This document shows positions 31,106 through 40,565 of a stretch of DNA of 64,000 bases, piece after piece. This DNA comes from Theocolax elegans. Its lineage: Eukaryota > Arthropoda > Insecta > Hymenoptera > Cerocephalidae. The notes beneath the pieces are model-generated. The model worked only from the letters and a program-made list of their open reading frames with translations. It searched no databases and was not told the origin of the DNA. How positions within the stretch are numbered: position 1 is the first letter of the stretch; every line of letters begins with the position of its first letter. The position numbers and the translations under genes were made by a program. The stretch spans positions 47,068,362 through 47,132,361 of the forward strand of contig CM047425.1 of the NCBI GenBank assembly GCA_026168455.1, read 5' to 3'.

Positions 31106-31361
31106 TTTCATACGTATTTATTTATGTTTACTCTGACCAGCTGTGTATAAATACAAGCAGCATCGCATTTATTTTCATTATTGGCAGTTGAACTTGGCTT
31201 CTGACAAGGTATGTTTTCATATCTATACATCTAAATTTTGACTATGTGATTAATCGTGACTTTCTTTTAAAGGTAATTCTTAATTTTAAAGTTTATTTGA
31301 TGTTGGAATTAATTTATAATCTGTTTGTAAATTGGTTTTGACTTGTGATTTATTAAATTAA

Positions 31362-31400
31362 CCTGATGAGGTTGGCATACCAATCCAATTAAACGTCGCT
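31362..31400 (+). ncRNA. Hammerhead ribozyme-like motif, Penelope fragment 1
   Basis: CTGATGAG (31363-31370) is followed by stem II GTTGG/CCAAT with loop CATA, then TTAAACGTC. The last core box is normally GAAAC and here is TAAAC, so this copy may be inactive. Hammerheads are an established feature of Penelope-like element termini. Confidence 0.65.
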
Positions 31401-31520
31401 TAATAAAAAGCAAGATAAGAATTTTTGGAAAATTGTTATCTTCTTTCCCATCACTGGCCTCCTTCAGAAAAAATTGTGGAAAGCGTCAACAATCAAAGTA
31501 CAATCCAAATTTCATATTTG

Positions 31521-31563
31521 TAGAGCAACGTTTCATCGGCTTGATATACCGTCCTCATCAGGC
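31521..31563 (-). ncRNA. Hammerhead ribozyme-like motif, Penelope fragment 2
   Basis: On the minus strand CTGATGAG (31561-31554), a stem II region with CGG/CCG pairs, then GATGAAAC (GAAAC at 31534-31530) and GTTGC. Both core boxes are intact. It lies 3' of the GIY-YIG coding remnant at 31971. Confidence 0.7.
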
Positions 31564-31656
31564 TATTTTATTACACTAAACGAATTACAAATTAAATAAC
31601 AGTTTAAAATTTAATAAGTATTAAACACAAAAAATTGTGTCTCAGGTTTCCCGTAA

Positions 31657-31796
31657 ACCTTCAGACTGCCGGGATTTGAAAGAGCATATCGCCCTCAGAA
31701 AACTGGTATATAAAGTATCTTATATCAACGATTGATCATGCACAAAGTGTCGATCAGGGGGTGCGTCAAAATATTGATTTTCCGGCAGTCTAAAAG
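31657..31796. mobile_element. piggyBac-type MITE, 140 bp, copy 1
   Basis: Termini ACCTTCAGACTGCCGG and, inverted, ACTTTTAGACTGCCGG, followed on the right by TTAA (31797-31800) and preceded by GTAA (decayed TTAA). The ends match the second copy at 38510-38649. No coding capacity. Confidence 0.75.
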
Positions 31797-31970
31797 TTAA
31801 ATCATATTTAACTTGTCAAATTGATCGAGATTAGATATAAAAACATATCTAGTCAGTTTAAATGAGCTGAGCGAACTACAAAAATAAACAAAGCGACGCT
31901 TTGAATTTAAATATAGTTGATCGATACATAACAATATCAATATAAAAATATAAACAGATAATCGTCAAGT

Positions 31971-32337
31971 CTAGTATTTTAAGTTTCTTAGAACTGGGAA
32001 GTAGCATCTATTTAAAATTTGTAATTCTTCTTTGTTTATACTGAATTTATTACATTTTATATGTATCATTTCTGAAACTTTCCTTTTATTATAGTTCGAT
32101 ACCATATCTAAAATTACTACATTATCCCAATCACATTCATGAGAATAATTATTTTGATGTAGATCAACTACGGTTCTACATTTTTATTTTTTATATGTTT
32201 ATTAATATGTGTTCTTAATGTTGTTTTCGTTTCCCCGACATAGGAGGCCATACAATTTTTACAATTAAATTTATAAACAACATTTGTACAATCAAATTGA
32301 CTAAATGAATCTTTGCCTAGTTTTATAAATAAACGCA
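31971..32337 (-). pseudogene. Penelope-like element fragment 2: GIY-YIG endonuclease end
   Basis: On the minus strand FIKLGKDSFSQFDCTNVVY leads into KFNCKNCMASYVGETKTTL (GIY-YIG core). After a stop/frameshift near 32180 comes HECDWDNVVILDMVSNYNKR and the tail CYFPVLRNLKY with TAG at 31973-31971. The IKLGKD and VLRNLK phrases recur in fragment 3, so they are one family at different ages. RT is absent here. The sequence from 31970 to about 31500 is the 3' region with a MITE and a hammerhead-like motif. Confidence 0.8.
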
Positions 32338-32589
32338 AATTTTAATAAAAAAAAATATTTATAACTATATAAACAACAATGAAGAGCGCCAAAAATCATC
32401 ATCCTAACCAAGTACTTTGAATAATAATTTTAATGTCGGCATGCTGAAATTACCATCTTTTTTACTTTTAACATAAAATAAAGGAGGAAATATTAACTGA
32501 ACGAACTACTTAGCAACAGCAGTTATAAGTAGCACTTTAATGTTTTAAAAATAATATATTGTATATATTTTTTTTATTCTTGATTTTGT
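32338..32589. other. A+T-rich spacer
   Basis: No gene or repeat recognised. Confidence 0.5.
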
Positions 32590-33009
32590 GCAATCTTTTT
32601 CCTGGCACTTCCTACCGTTTATCCCCCTGGGGACTTTAACGGTGTCCACCTACCACCTATGTGTGGGTGCTTTTATCCCTCCCTTAAAAACCCTACCATC
32701 TCGCATTCGCCCGGGGTTATGCCCGTGGATGAGGGAAACCTGTGAAGCAGGGAAAACCTCACCCGAGATGGCCGGTGTATTCGAAACATTCTTTTTGGGT
32801 GTCAAAGTCACATTGCGTAGGCCTTGACACCGAAACCGAATGTTTCACACCTCCCGCTCACGTTGTGAAGTGTGGAAAAACACCTAACCGATCCCGAAAG
32901 CCGCACAAGAATGGTGTCATCCATCCAAGTACGAACCGCACTCAGTGCTGCTTAACTTTCGTGATCGGCCGAGGTGCGTCTCCGGCACTCCGCCACCGCG
33001 TCGGTTAAT
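32590..33009 (-). mobile_element. 5S-rRNA-derived SINE, copy 1
   Basis: The head on the minus strand (about 33004-32915) contains CGGCCGATCACGAAAGTTAAGCAGC and GAGTGCGGTTCGTACTTGGATGG, matching the internal-promoter half of 5S rRNA. A body of about 320 bp follows with shared phrases (GGTTAGGTGTTTTTCCACA, GAGCGGGAGGTGTGA, CCCCGGGCGAATGCGAGA) also found in copy 2 at 47469-47903. It is flanked by A+T-rich TATATTA sequence, and I could not fix the target duplication. Not a functional 5S gene, because the 5S 5' portion is degenerate and it continues into an unrelated body. Confidence 0.85.
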
Positions 33010-33044
33010 ATATTATATATATTAAAATAATATAATATATTAGA

Positions 33045-33212
33045 ATAACGAACTACAGATTTCAAATCATTAATGCTTATATTGAAAAATAAAGGTCTAC
33101 AATGCGAACCTTGCGGAATCTCAGATTTGGCCTAAAATTCACTCGAATATATATCCCCTAATTTAACAAAAAATTTTCTCTTCTCTAAATATGAGGCAAT
33201 CCATTTTAATAA
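33045..33212 (-). pseudogene. Jockey-like retrotransposon ORF2, distal RT segment
   Basis: Minus-strand peptides LLKWIASYLEKRKFFVKLGD and IPQGSHCRPLFFNISINDL are RT motif 4-5 (PQGS block). They continue the ORF2 that is interrupted at 37896 by the long-TIR element. Joining across the insertion, with one TTA removed, restores the reading ...GGKLLKW. One in-frame stop follows SSEF. The rest of the 3' end is not recognisable and is displaced by the 5S SINE. Confidence 0.75.
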
Positions 33213-33554
33213 CACCGGCACACAAAAAAAGTGGTCTGGTCAAGCAACCAGACCTATCTATCCTTATATATTTTGACTCGCTAAATCCGAATCCAAGGTT
33301 GGTTTTACTCAAACACCACCAAAATTTTTTTTAAATCGCGAAAAACTGTGAAAAATCACTGAAAATCGTATTTAAATACGTGGGTTAAAGACAAAAAAAT
33401 TTTTTATGAGAGTATTATACACGATTTTTATATATTTTGATGCGCTGAATTTGAATTCAGGGTTTATTGTACCCGTACGCCCTTGAAAGTGTGAAAAAAT
33501 GGTGAAAACCTACGCAAAATCGAGAAAAACTACGAAAAATCGTGAAAATTTGCA
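33213..33554 (+). repeat. Left terminal inverted repeat of the 4.68-kb element
   Basis: 342 bases, nearly identical to the complement of 37555-37895. Internal phrases include CAACCAGACCTATCTATCC and GAATTTGAATTCAGGGTTTA. Confidence 0.92.
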
Positions 33555-33566
33555 TTACGTCCACCA

Positions 33567-34177
33567 TTGATTGACCCATCAAAGTATCACCTTCCTCCAC
33601 TTTATATCAAACTTGGTCTGGTAAAACAGTTTGTTAAAGTTCTGAATAAAGATGGCGATTGTTTCAAGTATTTAGGAGAAAAGTTTCCCGTAATAAGCGT
33701 ATTTTTGATGGTCCTCAAATTCGTGCTCTATTTGAAGAAAAAAATTTCAACACAAAAACGACTGCCATTGAGAAAGCCACATGGCAAAGTTTCAAATCTG
33801 TATGTGAGAACTTCTTAGGGAATAAAAAGAGTGAGAACTATGTGGAACTTGTCGAAGAAATGTTGAAAAATTTCAAAAATTTAGGTTGCTTGATGAATTA
33901 TAAAATGCATATCTTGCATTCTCATCTCGACTACTTCCCTTATAATCTTGGAGACTTCAGTGAAGAACAAAGAGAACGATTTCATCAAGATATAAGTGTA
34001 ATGGAGAAACGATACCAAGGAAAGTGGAATGTCAACATGATGTCAGACTTTTGTTGGATGCTTAAAAGAGACACTTTGAGTAACAGCAAAAAAAGAAAAA
34101 GAAATCCCTTACATAGGTCATTTAAAGAAAAAAGAGTTCGTTATAAGAGGAAAAGGGAGCAGAGCAAACAGAGTTGA
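33567..34177 (+). pseudogene. C-terminal part of a DNA-transposon-encoded protein, frameshifted
   Basis: Frame 1 (from about 33585) reads LPPLYIKLGLVKQFVKVLNK...FKYLGEKFP. A shift near 33690 leads to the second frame with FDGPQIRALFEE, FKSVCENFLGNKKSENYVEL, LHSHLDYFPYNLGDFSEEQR and ERFHQDISVMEKRYQGKW, ending in a very basic tail before TGA at 34177. I recognise this HSHLD...FHQDI...MEKRYQG block as a protein widespread in arthropod and cnidarian mobile elements, but I cannot name the superfamily with confidence. It starts 12 bp inside the left inverted repeat, in the orientation expected for the element's own gene. N-terminal half is lost. Confidence 0.7.
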
Positions 34178-34321
34178 CGTTATAAATATAAAAAAAGGAA
34201 AAAAAACAAAAATCATGATTTTATTGTAAATAATATAATCGCTCTCCATGGCGATAGATAATAAAATGAATTAATTCGATCTGACGGAGGCGAAGGAAAA
34301 AAAATCTTAAACGTAGATTTT

Positions 34322-34364
34322 TTGGCAACGTTTCGTTGGCATGGGCTGCCAACCTCTTCAGGCT
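34322..34364 (-). ncRNA. Hammerhead ribozyme-like motif, Penelope element 3
   Basis: Minus strand: CTGAAGAG (34361-34354; consensus CTGATGAG, one change), a perfect 6-bp stem II GTTGGC/GCCAAC with loop AGCCCAT, GAAAC (34334-34330), then GTTGCC. Stem III would be very short, as described for Penelope-type hammerheads. Confidence 0.75.
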
Positions 34365-34763
34365 GTTTATTAAAAAAATTCACAAAGTTATTTTTTATTA
34401 AAAATATATACAGAAAATTAAACTTCTTACTGTAAAACACAAGGGACACGAGAAACAGAAACTAATGTACCTTTAATCGGATAAACCGATACGTCCAATG
34501 GTTGGATATACAATCAAATTCATGTACATTACCGTATTACTATATACGTAGCGAAAGTAAACACAAGCAGCGTCTAGAGTTGACAGTTAGGCATTTAAAT
34601 TTCTTAGAACTCGTAAATAAGAGTTATTTAAAAATTTTATATCATCTATCTTATTAATATTGTTACGATCAAGTTTAATATGCACCATCTCGGAAATGAG
34701 ACGCTTATTATAATTACATTCGGTATCTACAATTTTTACACCATCCCAATCAAATTCGTGTTT

Positions 34764-34980
34764 GAGGCCTGCGATGGCTCGGTCGGTAGGGCGTCGGGCT
34801 CGTAATCTGGAGGTCCCAGGTTCGATTCCCGGCCCCGGCCGATTGATACAAGCACCACTGGCGAATGCATTTTCAACAAGTGCTTTCTTCACCAAGCAGC
34901 GTACGACCTCCGTCGCTGATTAGCACCGGTTTGGGAGCATAAAAAGAGCGACGTTAGAATAAAAAAAAAAAAAAAAAAAA
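34764..34980 (+). mobile_element. tRNA-derived SINE, copy 1 (217 bp)
   Basis: Head with pol III box A-like TGGCTCGGTCGGTAGGGC and box B GGTTCGATTCC, then a body ending GGTTTGGGAGCATAAAAAGAGCG and a poly(A) tail. Perfect target duplication AAATTCGTGTTT (34752-34763 and 34981-34992). It sits within the Penelope GIY-YIG coding sequence, opposite in orientation. About 95% like copy 2 at 55488 by eye. Confidence 0.93.
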
Positions 34981-35630
34981 AAATTCGTGTTTAAAAAGCG
35001 TTACATGTTGATTCACTACCGATTCTGAATTTTTGCTTTTTTTATGTTCATTGATCATGGTTTGTAATGATCGTTTAATTTCACCAACATATGAAGCAGA
35101 GCAATTTTTACAACTAAACTTATTCACTATATTTGTATGTTCAAATTTATTTGTTTTGTCTTTACCTAATTTAATAATTGAATTGAAACTTTTTTGTACT
35201 GAAGGTAATGTTTGGATGTTAAAACAACGTAAAATGCATGATAATTTGTCAAAATTGGTAGAATAAGGAACCGATATGTAACAAAGTCGGTTGACGTTTA
35301 GATTTGTCTGTTTGTTAATATTTCTATTTTTTATTTTATTCATACGAAAATGTACCGCTTGTCTTATGAATTTTAACGGATAATCATTGGTCAATAATAA
35401 TTTTTGAACAGTTTTTAGATTTTTTGAATGGACACATACATCGGATAACAATATTGCTCGGTCTACCAAATTGTAAATAACATTCTTTTTTTGCTGGATT
35501 GGATGACCTGAAAAGTAATTAATAAATCTTCCAGATGCGGTAGGTTTTCGATACCAATCTGTTAAAATACGGCCATTCTTTCTAATTAATGATATATCAA
35601 GAAAATTAATTTTTTTATCTGTTTCTAACT

Positions 35631-36658
35631 TGTGACGGAAATCGTCACACAATCTATTTACGACGAATAGAGTATTTAAATTGTCGAATTGTAAGTCGTC
35701 GGAGCCTTTCGTATGTCAAGGCCAACCGACGACATTTGTTTACGTCGATCAAGTGTACAATTACGCGCGCAATAGTACGTAGGGATGAGAGCGCGAGAGT
35801 GTGTGTGTGTTTCCCACTCTCATCCCTTTTTAGAAAGTTAGGCGATTGCCTAATTAGTACGTCCCGATCCGCCGCTCGAGGCGGACAAACTTATCCGGAC
35901 CGATCGAAAGTTTTCCGGCTAAGAAAAGGCGCGTGAGGCGCAAAGCCGTCGGAACTCGGAACATCCTCGTGAGTGAGCCGCGAGTGATTTGTTGTGTGAA
36001 CAAGGACGGGAAGTGTTGAGTGAGTGCGGACGCGGTTCGCGAGGCACTCGCCGCGGCACAGGGCCGCCTTCCACCACCGCAGCCGACGTCGTCCTCCGTT
36101 GCCCAGGAGGACAAAGAGACACGGATCGGCTGGGCCATCCACGGGGCGCACCCCGGTAAGTGTGTTATATACTACCGCGCGTTCCCCCCATTATCCCGAG
36201 TGTATGTGTGTGTGAGACCTCGGGAGTGTATTCGGGTACGCCGGTACCCGAATAGCGGAGATCGGGGCAAAGTCAACCGCAGGCGAGGGTCTCGATCCGG
36301 TTGACTCCCGATACTTCCGCCCGCGCGAAGTAACATTGTCGCGGCACACGGCCTGGATGGACATTTTGTTAATTAGTTTATTTAAAATAAATGATTTATT
36401 CATTTTATTTTAATTGAGTGTGTTTCTTTTATTCTCCCCGCTCCCGCCGACATTTTAATAATTTATACATCGTGTCGAGGCAAGGAGGTTCGCCCGAATC
36501 CTCCATACCGTACGTCCCAGCGAACTCGCGTTCCTGGCGACAGCCCGCAGTTCGGAAAATAAATTAATTGTGCGCGGTATTGGGCAACGCGGCCCAACGG
36601 TTAATTTTAATTATTAATAATAATTAATTTCACCCGGGCACGCGAATACCACGTCACA
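35631..36658. mobile_element. Solo LTR, 1,028 bp (Ty3/gypsy-like by ends and 4-bp duplication)
   Basis: Begins TGTGACGGAAATCG and ends CCACGTCACA, with target duplication AACT (35627-35630, 36659-36662). Removing it restores an uninterrupted Penelope coding frame (FEL-ETDKKINFLDI), which confirms the boundaries. G+C-rich 3' half with an AAATAAATG signal near 36388. The small open frames on both strands are not supported. No internal retroelement genes, so a solo LTR from recombination is the simplest view. The orientation is not settled. Confidence 0.85.
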
Positions 36659-37554
36659 AACTCAAAAGTAAATTGTAAATTATTACTGTAGGAATTAAAA
36701 GTGTTAATAACTAAGTTTACATGTTCTTTTTTAATACACATAATTGTATCATCAACATATTTAAAATAGAATAACGGTTTACAATTATGTAAAGTTGATA
36801 ATTTATTTAAACAATCACTTTCCAAGTCATCCATTACAATATCGGCAAAAAGTGGAGAGATAGGTGAACCCATAGGTGTACCATGAGTCTGTTGATAAAT
36901 TGTATCATTGAATATAAAAAAGGTATTTTCATACAGAAATTTCGTACATAATAAAATCTCATTAAACGGGATATTACATTTTTTGTTAATGGTGGAAACT
37001 CTTCTTTCCAAACTCCCTAAAACTAAGTTGCAAGGAACATTCGTGAACAGTGACATTACATCCACAGACAGTAAAACATAATCATCACCCAATATAAAAT
37101 CTTTTAATTTTTGTTTTAATTCAAAACTATTATTTATATGTGACTTTGGTAGTTTAATAGCTGATTTTATTTCCGTATACATAATTTTAGCAAGAAAATG
37201 TGTAGAACTATTCACTAAAGAAATAATAGGTCGTAAAGGATTATTGATTTTATGAATTTTTGGTAACCCATACCCCTTAGCTAAGGATGTATTTGAACAA
37301 GTAAGCGCATTATTGTGAAACTTGTATTTTAAGTGGCCGTTATTATTTAAGTTTTTTAAAATATTCGACGTGTCAATCTGTAACTGTTTTAAAGGATTTT
37401 TTTTAATTACATTGTAAACAGCATCATCATTTTCTAGGTTGGGAGGATATAAAAGTCAACTACTCACCAGATCTCATTTAGACGCCTACAATTCACGTGA
37501 TCCATACATGATACATTCACAAAAAAATGTATTGCAACAAAATTATGCTCTTAA

Positions 37555-37895
37555 ATGCAAATTTTCACGATTTTTCGTAGTTTTTCTCGATTTTGCGTAG
37601 GTTTTCACCATTTTTTCACACTTTCAAGGGCGTACGGGTACAATAAACCCTGAATTCAAATTCAGCGCATCAAAATATATAAAAATCGTGTATAATACTC
37701 TCATAAAAAATTTTTTTGTCTTTAACCCACGTATTTAAATACGATTTTCAGTGATTTTTCAGTTTTTCGCGATTTAAAAAAAATTTTGGTGGTGTTTGAG
37801 TAAAACCAACCTTGGATTCGGATTTAGCGAGTCAAAATACATAAGGATAGATAGGTCTGGTTGCTTGACCAGACCACTTTTTTTGTGTGCCGGTG
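37555..37895 (-). repeat. Right terminal inverted repeat of the 4.68-kb element
   Basis: Complement of 33213-33554 with only a handful of differences, ending GTGTGCCGGTG before TAA. The stretch 37456-37554 between it and the Penelope element shows nothing. Confidence 0.92.
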
Positions 37896-39310
37896 TAATT
37901 TGCCACCCATTTCATAATTATTCAGCTTACTCAAAACCAAACTATGATTTACAGAGTCAAATGCAGATTTCATATCTGTATATATCGAATCAACTTGAGA
38001 ACCATAACGCATCGCATCAATTAAATATTTAATATAAGCCCCTAGATTAGTAGTAGTCGATCTACCTAGCATAAATCCGTCAGCATAAACTGAATCAAGT
38101 ATAAGAGTGTGTGTTTTTTGATTATTTGCAAAATGCCAAAAATTCTGTGGTTGGCTAGCGATACTCTGCTCTAATTTAAATAAACATTATATTCCTTCTT
38201 AATAAGTGATTTGCAAAGAGACCTTTGAGATCTAAAATTATTATACGCCGACTCAGTTCTTTCAATTTTATAATATTTATGCAGCATGTTTTTCTTTTCA
38301 ATCGTATCACTGATCGACAAATTAAACCATTTAGGGTAAGTTGAATTAAAATTCCTCAAACACGGTACGTTACAACTAATAATCTCATATAATATTTTAT
38401 AGATTTTATAATAATCATTATATTTTATAATTAAAATGTATCTCAAAATTTTCTAGTATCCCAGGCTCATACAGAGGCAATAACATATCAATGCACATAC
38501 CACAATTAACCTTTAGACTGCCGGCATTTTTGCCTTATAAATTGATATTTTTGATGTGCAAAATTTATACATAAAAACACCTCACATCTCTAGAGTAGTT
38601 GTCAAGGTCACAGGTGGCTCATATATGAGCCAGTCCGGCAGTCTAAAGGTTAATATGATCAAAGTCAGTAATTTCAGATTTAAGAAATTGCTATTTCTTT
38701 CTGCAAAATCTAACGCACTTTTTAATGATAACATGTTTATATCTTCTTGAAGTATTAAAACAGCTTCTCTTATTGTCATGATTAAATGATGTCCATATCC
38801 CATAACTAATTCACCCTGACAGCAGCAAGTGTACCCAGGTAAATTAAAATCACCAACAATACATATCCTCGAAAAGAGATATTTAACATAAAGATTGTTT
38901 AACATTGATAGAAATTATTTCAAGCATTCAATATACACTTTACTTCCCAATGATGTTATTGGTGGCAGGCATATGATTCCAATGATGATTATTTTTTTAC
39001 AGCATTTAAGTATTAAAAAAAGAAAATCACATCCACAACTAAAACTGGGGCCAATTATGCATTGAATATAATCCTTAACATACACAACAACACCACCTCC
39101 ACGTGACTTGCCTGATCGCAAGAAGTCTCTATCAAGTATATAAAGTTTATAAACAGTAATCGACAAATCACTATCTAGTACCGTATCATTCAACCACGTC
39201 TCAGTGAAACATATTGTGTCATAATTGATGGTCGACGAATAAATTGAATTAAAAAATTCTGGAACGTTGTTTTTGTTGCTTCTAATATTCTGATAATAAC
39301 AAGCTACTTC
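37896..39310 (-). pseudogene. Jockey-like retrotransposon ORF2: endonuclease and proximal RT, decayed
   Basis: Minus strand, in order: ACYYQNIRSNKNNVPEFF and TICFTETWLNDTVLDSDL (endonuclease start, catalytic Glu), KSRGGGVVVYVKDYI, VGDFNLPG, a linker KWFNLSISDTIEKKNMLHKY, and RT motif GFMLGRSTTTNLGAYI with IYTDMKSAFDSVNHSL ending at the TIR insertion. Several frame changes separate the blocks. The YYQN..TETWL wording is typical of Jockey-superfamily elements. A 140-bp MITE interrupts at 38510. The RT continues at 33212. Confidence 0.82.
38510..38649. mobile_element. piggyBac-type MITE, 140 bp, copy 2
   Basis: Perfect TTAA at 38506-38509 and 38650-38653 with termini CCTTTAGACTGCCGGC and its complement. 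The ends are related to copy 1 at 31657-31796 (same length, different core). It interrupts the Jockey-like ORF2. Confidence 0.9.
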
Positions 39311-39594
39311 GACTGGCTTCCGTTTGGCAACAATTGGTTCCTTGCATTTTGACTTGATGGAACAGTCATAATTCTACGCATCTCATTTATATACTTAATT
39401 CTAAAATTTTTTCACCTTGCTCTTTTCTCTCTTCCAACTGATGTATAACATCTCGAAAGAATGCTCGCTGCTTGGGAGTTTTATCTAGCAAGCACCGTAA
39501 GTTGTCTCTAAATAATGACATCATGAAACCCAGGCAGCAATCTCTGTACTGACAAAAATAATTTTTAAAGGGCGAATCTTGTTATTACCTACCT

Positions 39595-40562
39595 TACACT
39601 CTAAACCCTAATCTGTAAAAATCGACGTTAGAATGTTTAAATTCGTGATATTACAGTTTATGAAAAGGTTAAAATTATAAAATAAGACATTACAGTAGGT
39701 AAAATACATAATTTACACTTTAAGCAATGGAAATTGTGATATTTACAAATTTGAAATGTGTAATTTAGAGCAGTGAAAAGTGCGAAGATTCGGCGACTAA
39801 ATACAAAACTGTAAATTCAAGATTTTACATTTACCAAAAGAGTAAATTGGTAGAATTACACATCTGAAAAGTGCAAATTGTAAAAATTAAATGTTTCAAA
39901 AGCGTAAAATGTAATAGAAGGAAAAAAATAGAATTTAACTCTTTTATAAAGGTTAAAACTACTCATCTTACGATTTGGAAAGTGTAAATATAGAAAATAA
40001 CGATTTGAAAAACTGTAAAATCTAGTGCATTGATTTAAATCTATAAATATTAGATTTTCAACTTCTTCGAAAGAAGAAAATAATAAAAGTTTATTTATAT
40101 ACAATAGAATATAAGTAGAGGGTTTTAATTAGAAGAATTATAACCTATAAATTAATATTTAGGTTATTGCGAAAACGATTCCTATACACCACAAATATAT
40201 TTAAATATAGTTAAATTCTATTTTTTTCCTTCTATTACATCTTACGCTTTTGAAACATTTAATTTTTACAATTTGCACTTTTCAGATGTGTAATTCTACC
40301 AATTTACTCTTTTGGTAAATGTAAAATCTTGAATTTACAGTTTTGTATTTAGTCGCCGAATCTTCGCACTTTTCACTGCTGTAAATTTCATATTTTACAC
40401 ATTTCAAATCTGTAAATATCACAATTTCCATTGCTTAAAGTGTAAATTATGTATTTTACCTACTGTAATGTGTTATTTTATAATTTTAACCTTTTCATAA
40501 ACTGTAAAATCACGAATTTAACATTATAACGTCGATTTTTACAGATTAGGGTTTAGAGTGTA
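39595..40562. mobile_element. Foldback element, 968 bp, with 3-bp duplication
   Basis: Ends TACACTCTAAACCCTAATCTG and its complement, flanked by CCT (39592-39594, 40563-40565). The arms pair over about 350-450 bp, for instance AGTCGCCGAATCTTCGCAC in both. Within each arm words such as CTGTAAAT and ATTTTACA recur every 20-45 bases, so the arms seem built from decayed short tandem units. No protein gene. Sequence at 18445-18480 starts similarly (ACACTCTTAAACCCAAAGAGTAAAAAC). Confidence 0.82.
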
Positions 40563-40565
40563 CCT

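Larger units (their letters stand above)
34280..37455 (-). mobile_element. Penelope-like element 3, interrupted by a SINE and a solo LTR
   Basis: The most complete Penelope-like copy in the window. It has RT (37455-36659), then the RT end plus linker and GIY-YIG (35630-34993), then the C-terminus (34763-34587), then a 3' region with a hammerhead-like motif. Two later insertions each carry target duplications: AACT around 35631-36658 and AAATTCGTGTTT around 34764-34980. It lies inside the 4.68-kb TIR element. The 5' end is truncated at about 37455, where upstream sequence is no longer coding. Confidence 0.88.
34587..37455 (-). pseudogene. Penelope-like RT and GIY-YIG polyprotein, interrupted
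   Basis: The RT part shows YGLPKIHKINNPLRPIIS, SVDVMSLFTNVP, QQTHGTPMGSPISPLFADI and FKYVDDTIMC (catalytic DD), the order and wording typical of Penelope-like RT. After the LTR insertion the frame resumes at 35630 with KINFLDISLIRKNG and DWYRKPTASGRFINY, then IIKLGKDKTNKF and the GIY-YIG core SCKNCSASYVGEIKRSL. The SINE interrupts after LFKHEF. The tail FDWDGVKIVDTECNYNKR...YLRVLRNLNA ends at 34587. Apart from the two insertions and 5' loss, few disabling changes are seen, so the insertions rather than decay inactivated it. No ATG is present in the open RT frame. Confidence 0.88.
33213..37895. mobile_element. 4.68-kb DNA transposon with 342-bp terminal inverted repeats
   Basis: Termini CACCGGCACACAAAAAAAGTGG at 33213 and the complement ending 37895, flanked by TAA (33210-33212; 37896-37898). 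Reconstructing the Jockey-like ORF across it supports the 3-bp duplication. CAC-type ends and a 3-bp duplication fit the CACTA/CMC group, but this is inference. It carries a transposase-like fragment at 33567-34177 and has itself received a Penelope-like element. Confidence 0.85.

Noticed and set aside
32588..33008. Small plus-strand frames
   Set aside because: They lie within the 5S-derived SINE on its antisense strand.
34770..34842. Genuine tRNA gene
   Set aside because: The same tRNA-like head with an identical body recurs at 55488 with target duplications and an A-tail, so it is a SINE.
35736..36403. Cluster of short G+C-rich open frames
   Set aside because: All fall inside a solo LTR, overlap on both strands and have no recognisable domain.
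39599..39616. CTAAACCCTAA resembling a telomere repeat
   Set aside because: Single occurrence at a transposon terminus, no tandem array, and the insect telomere unit is usually TTAGG.
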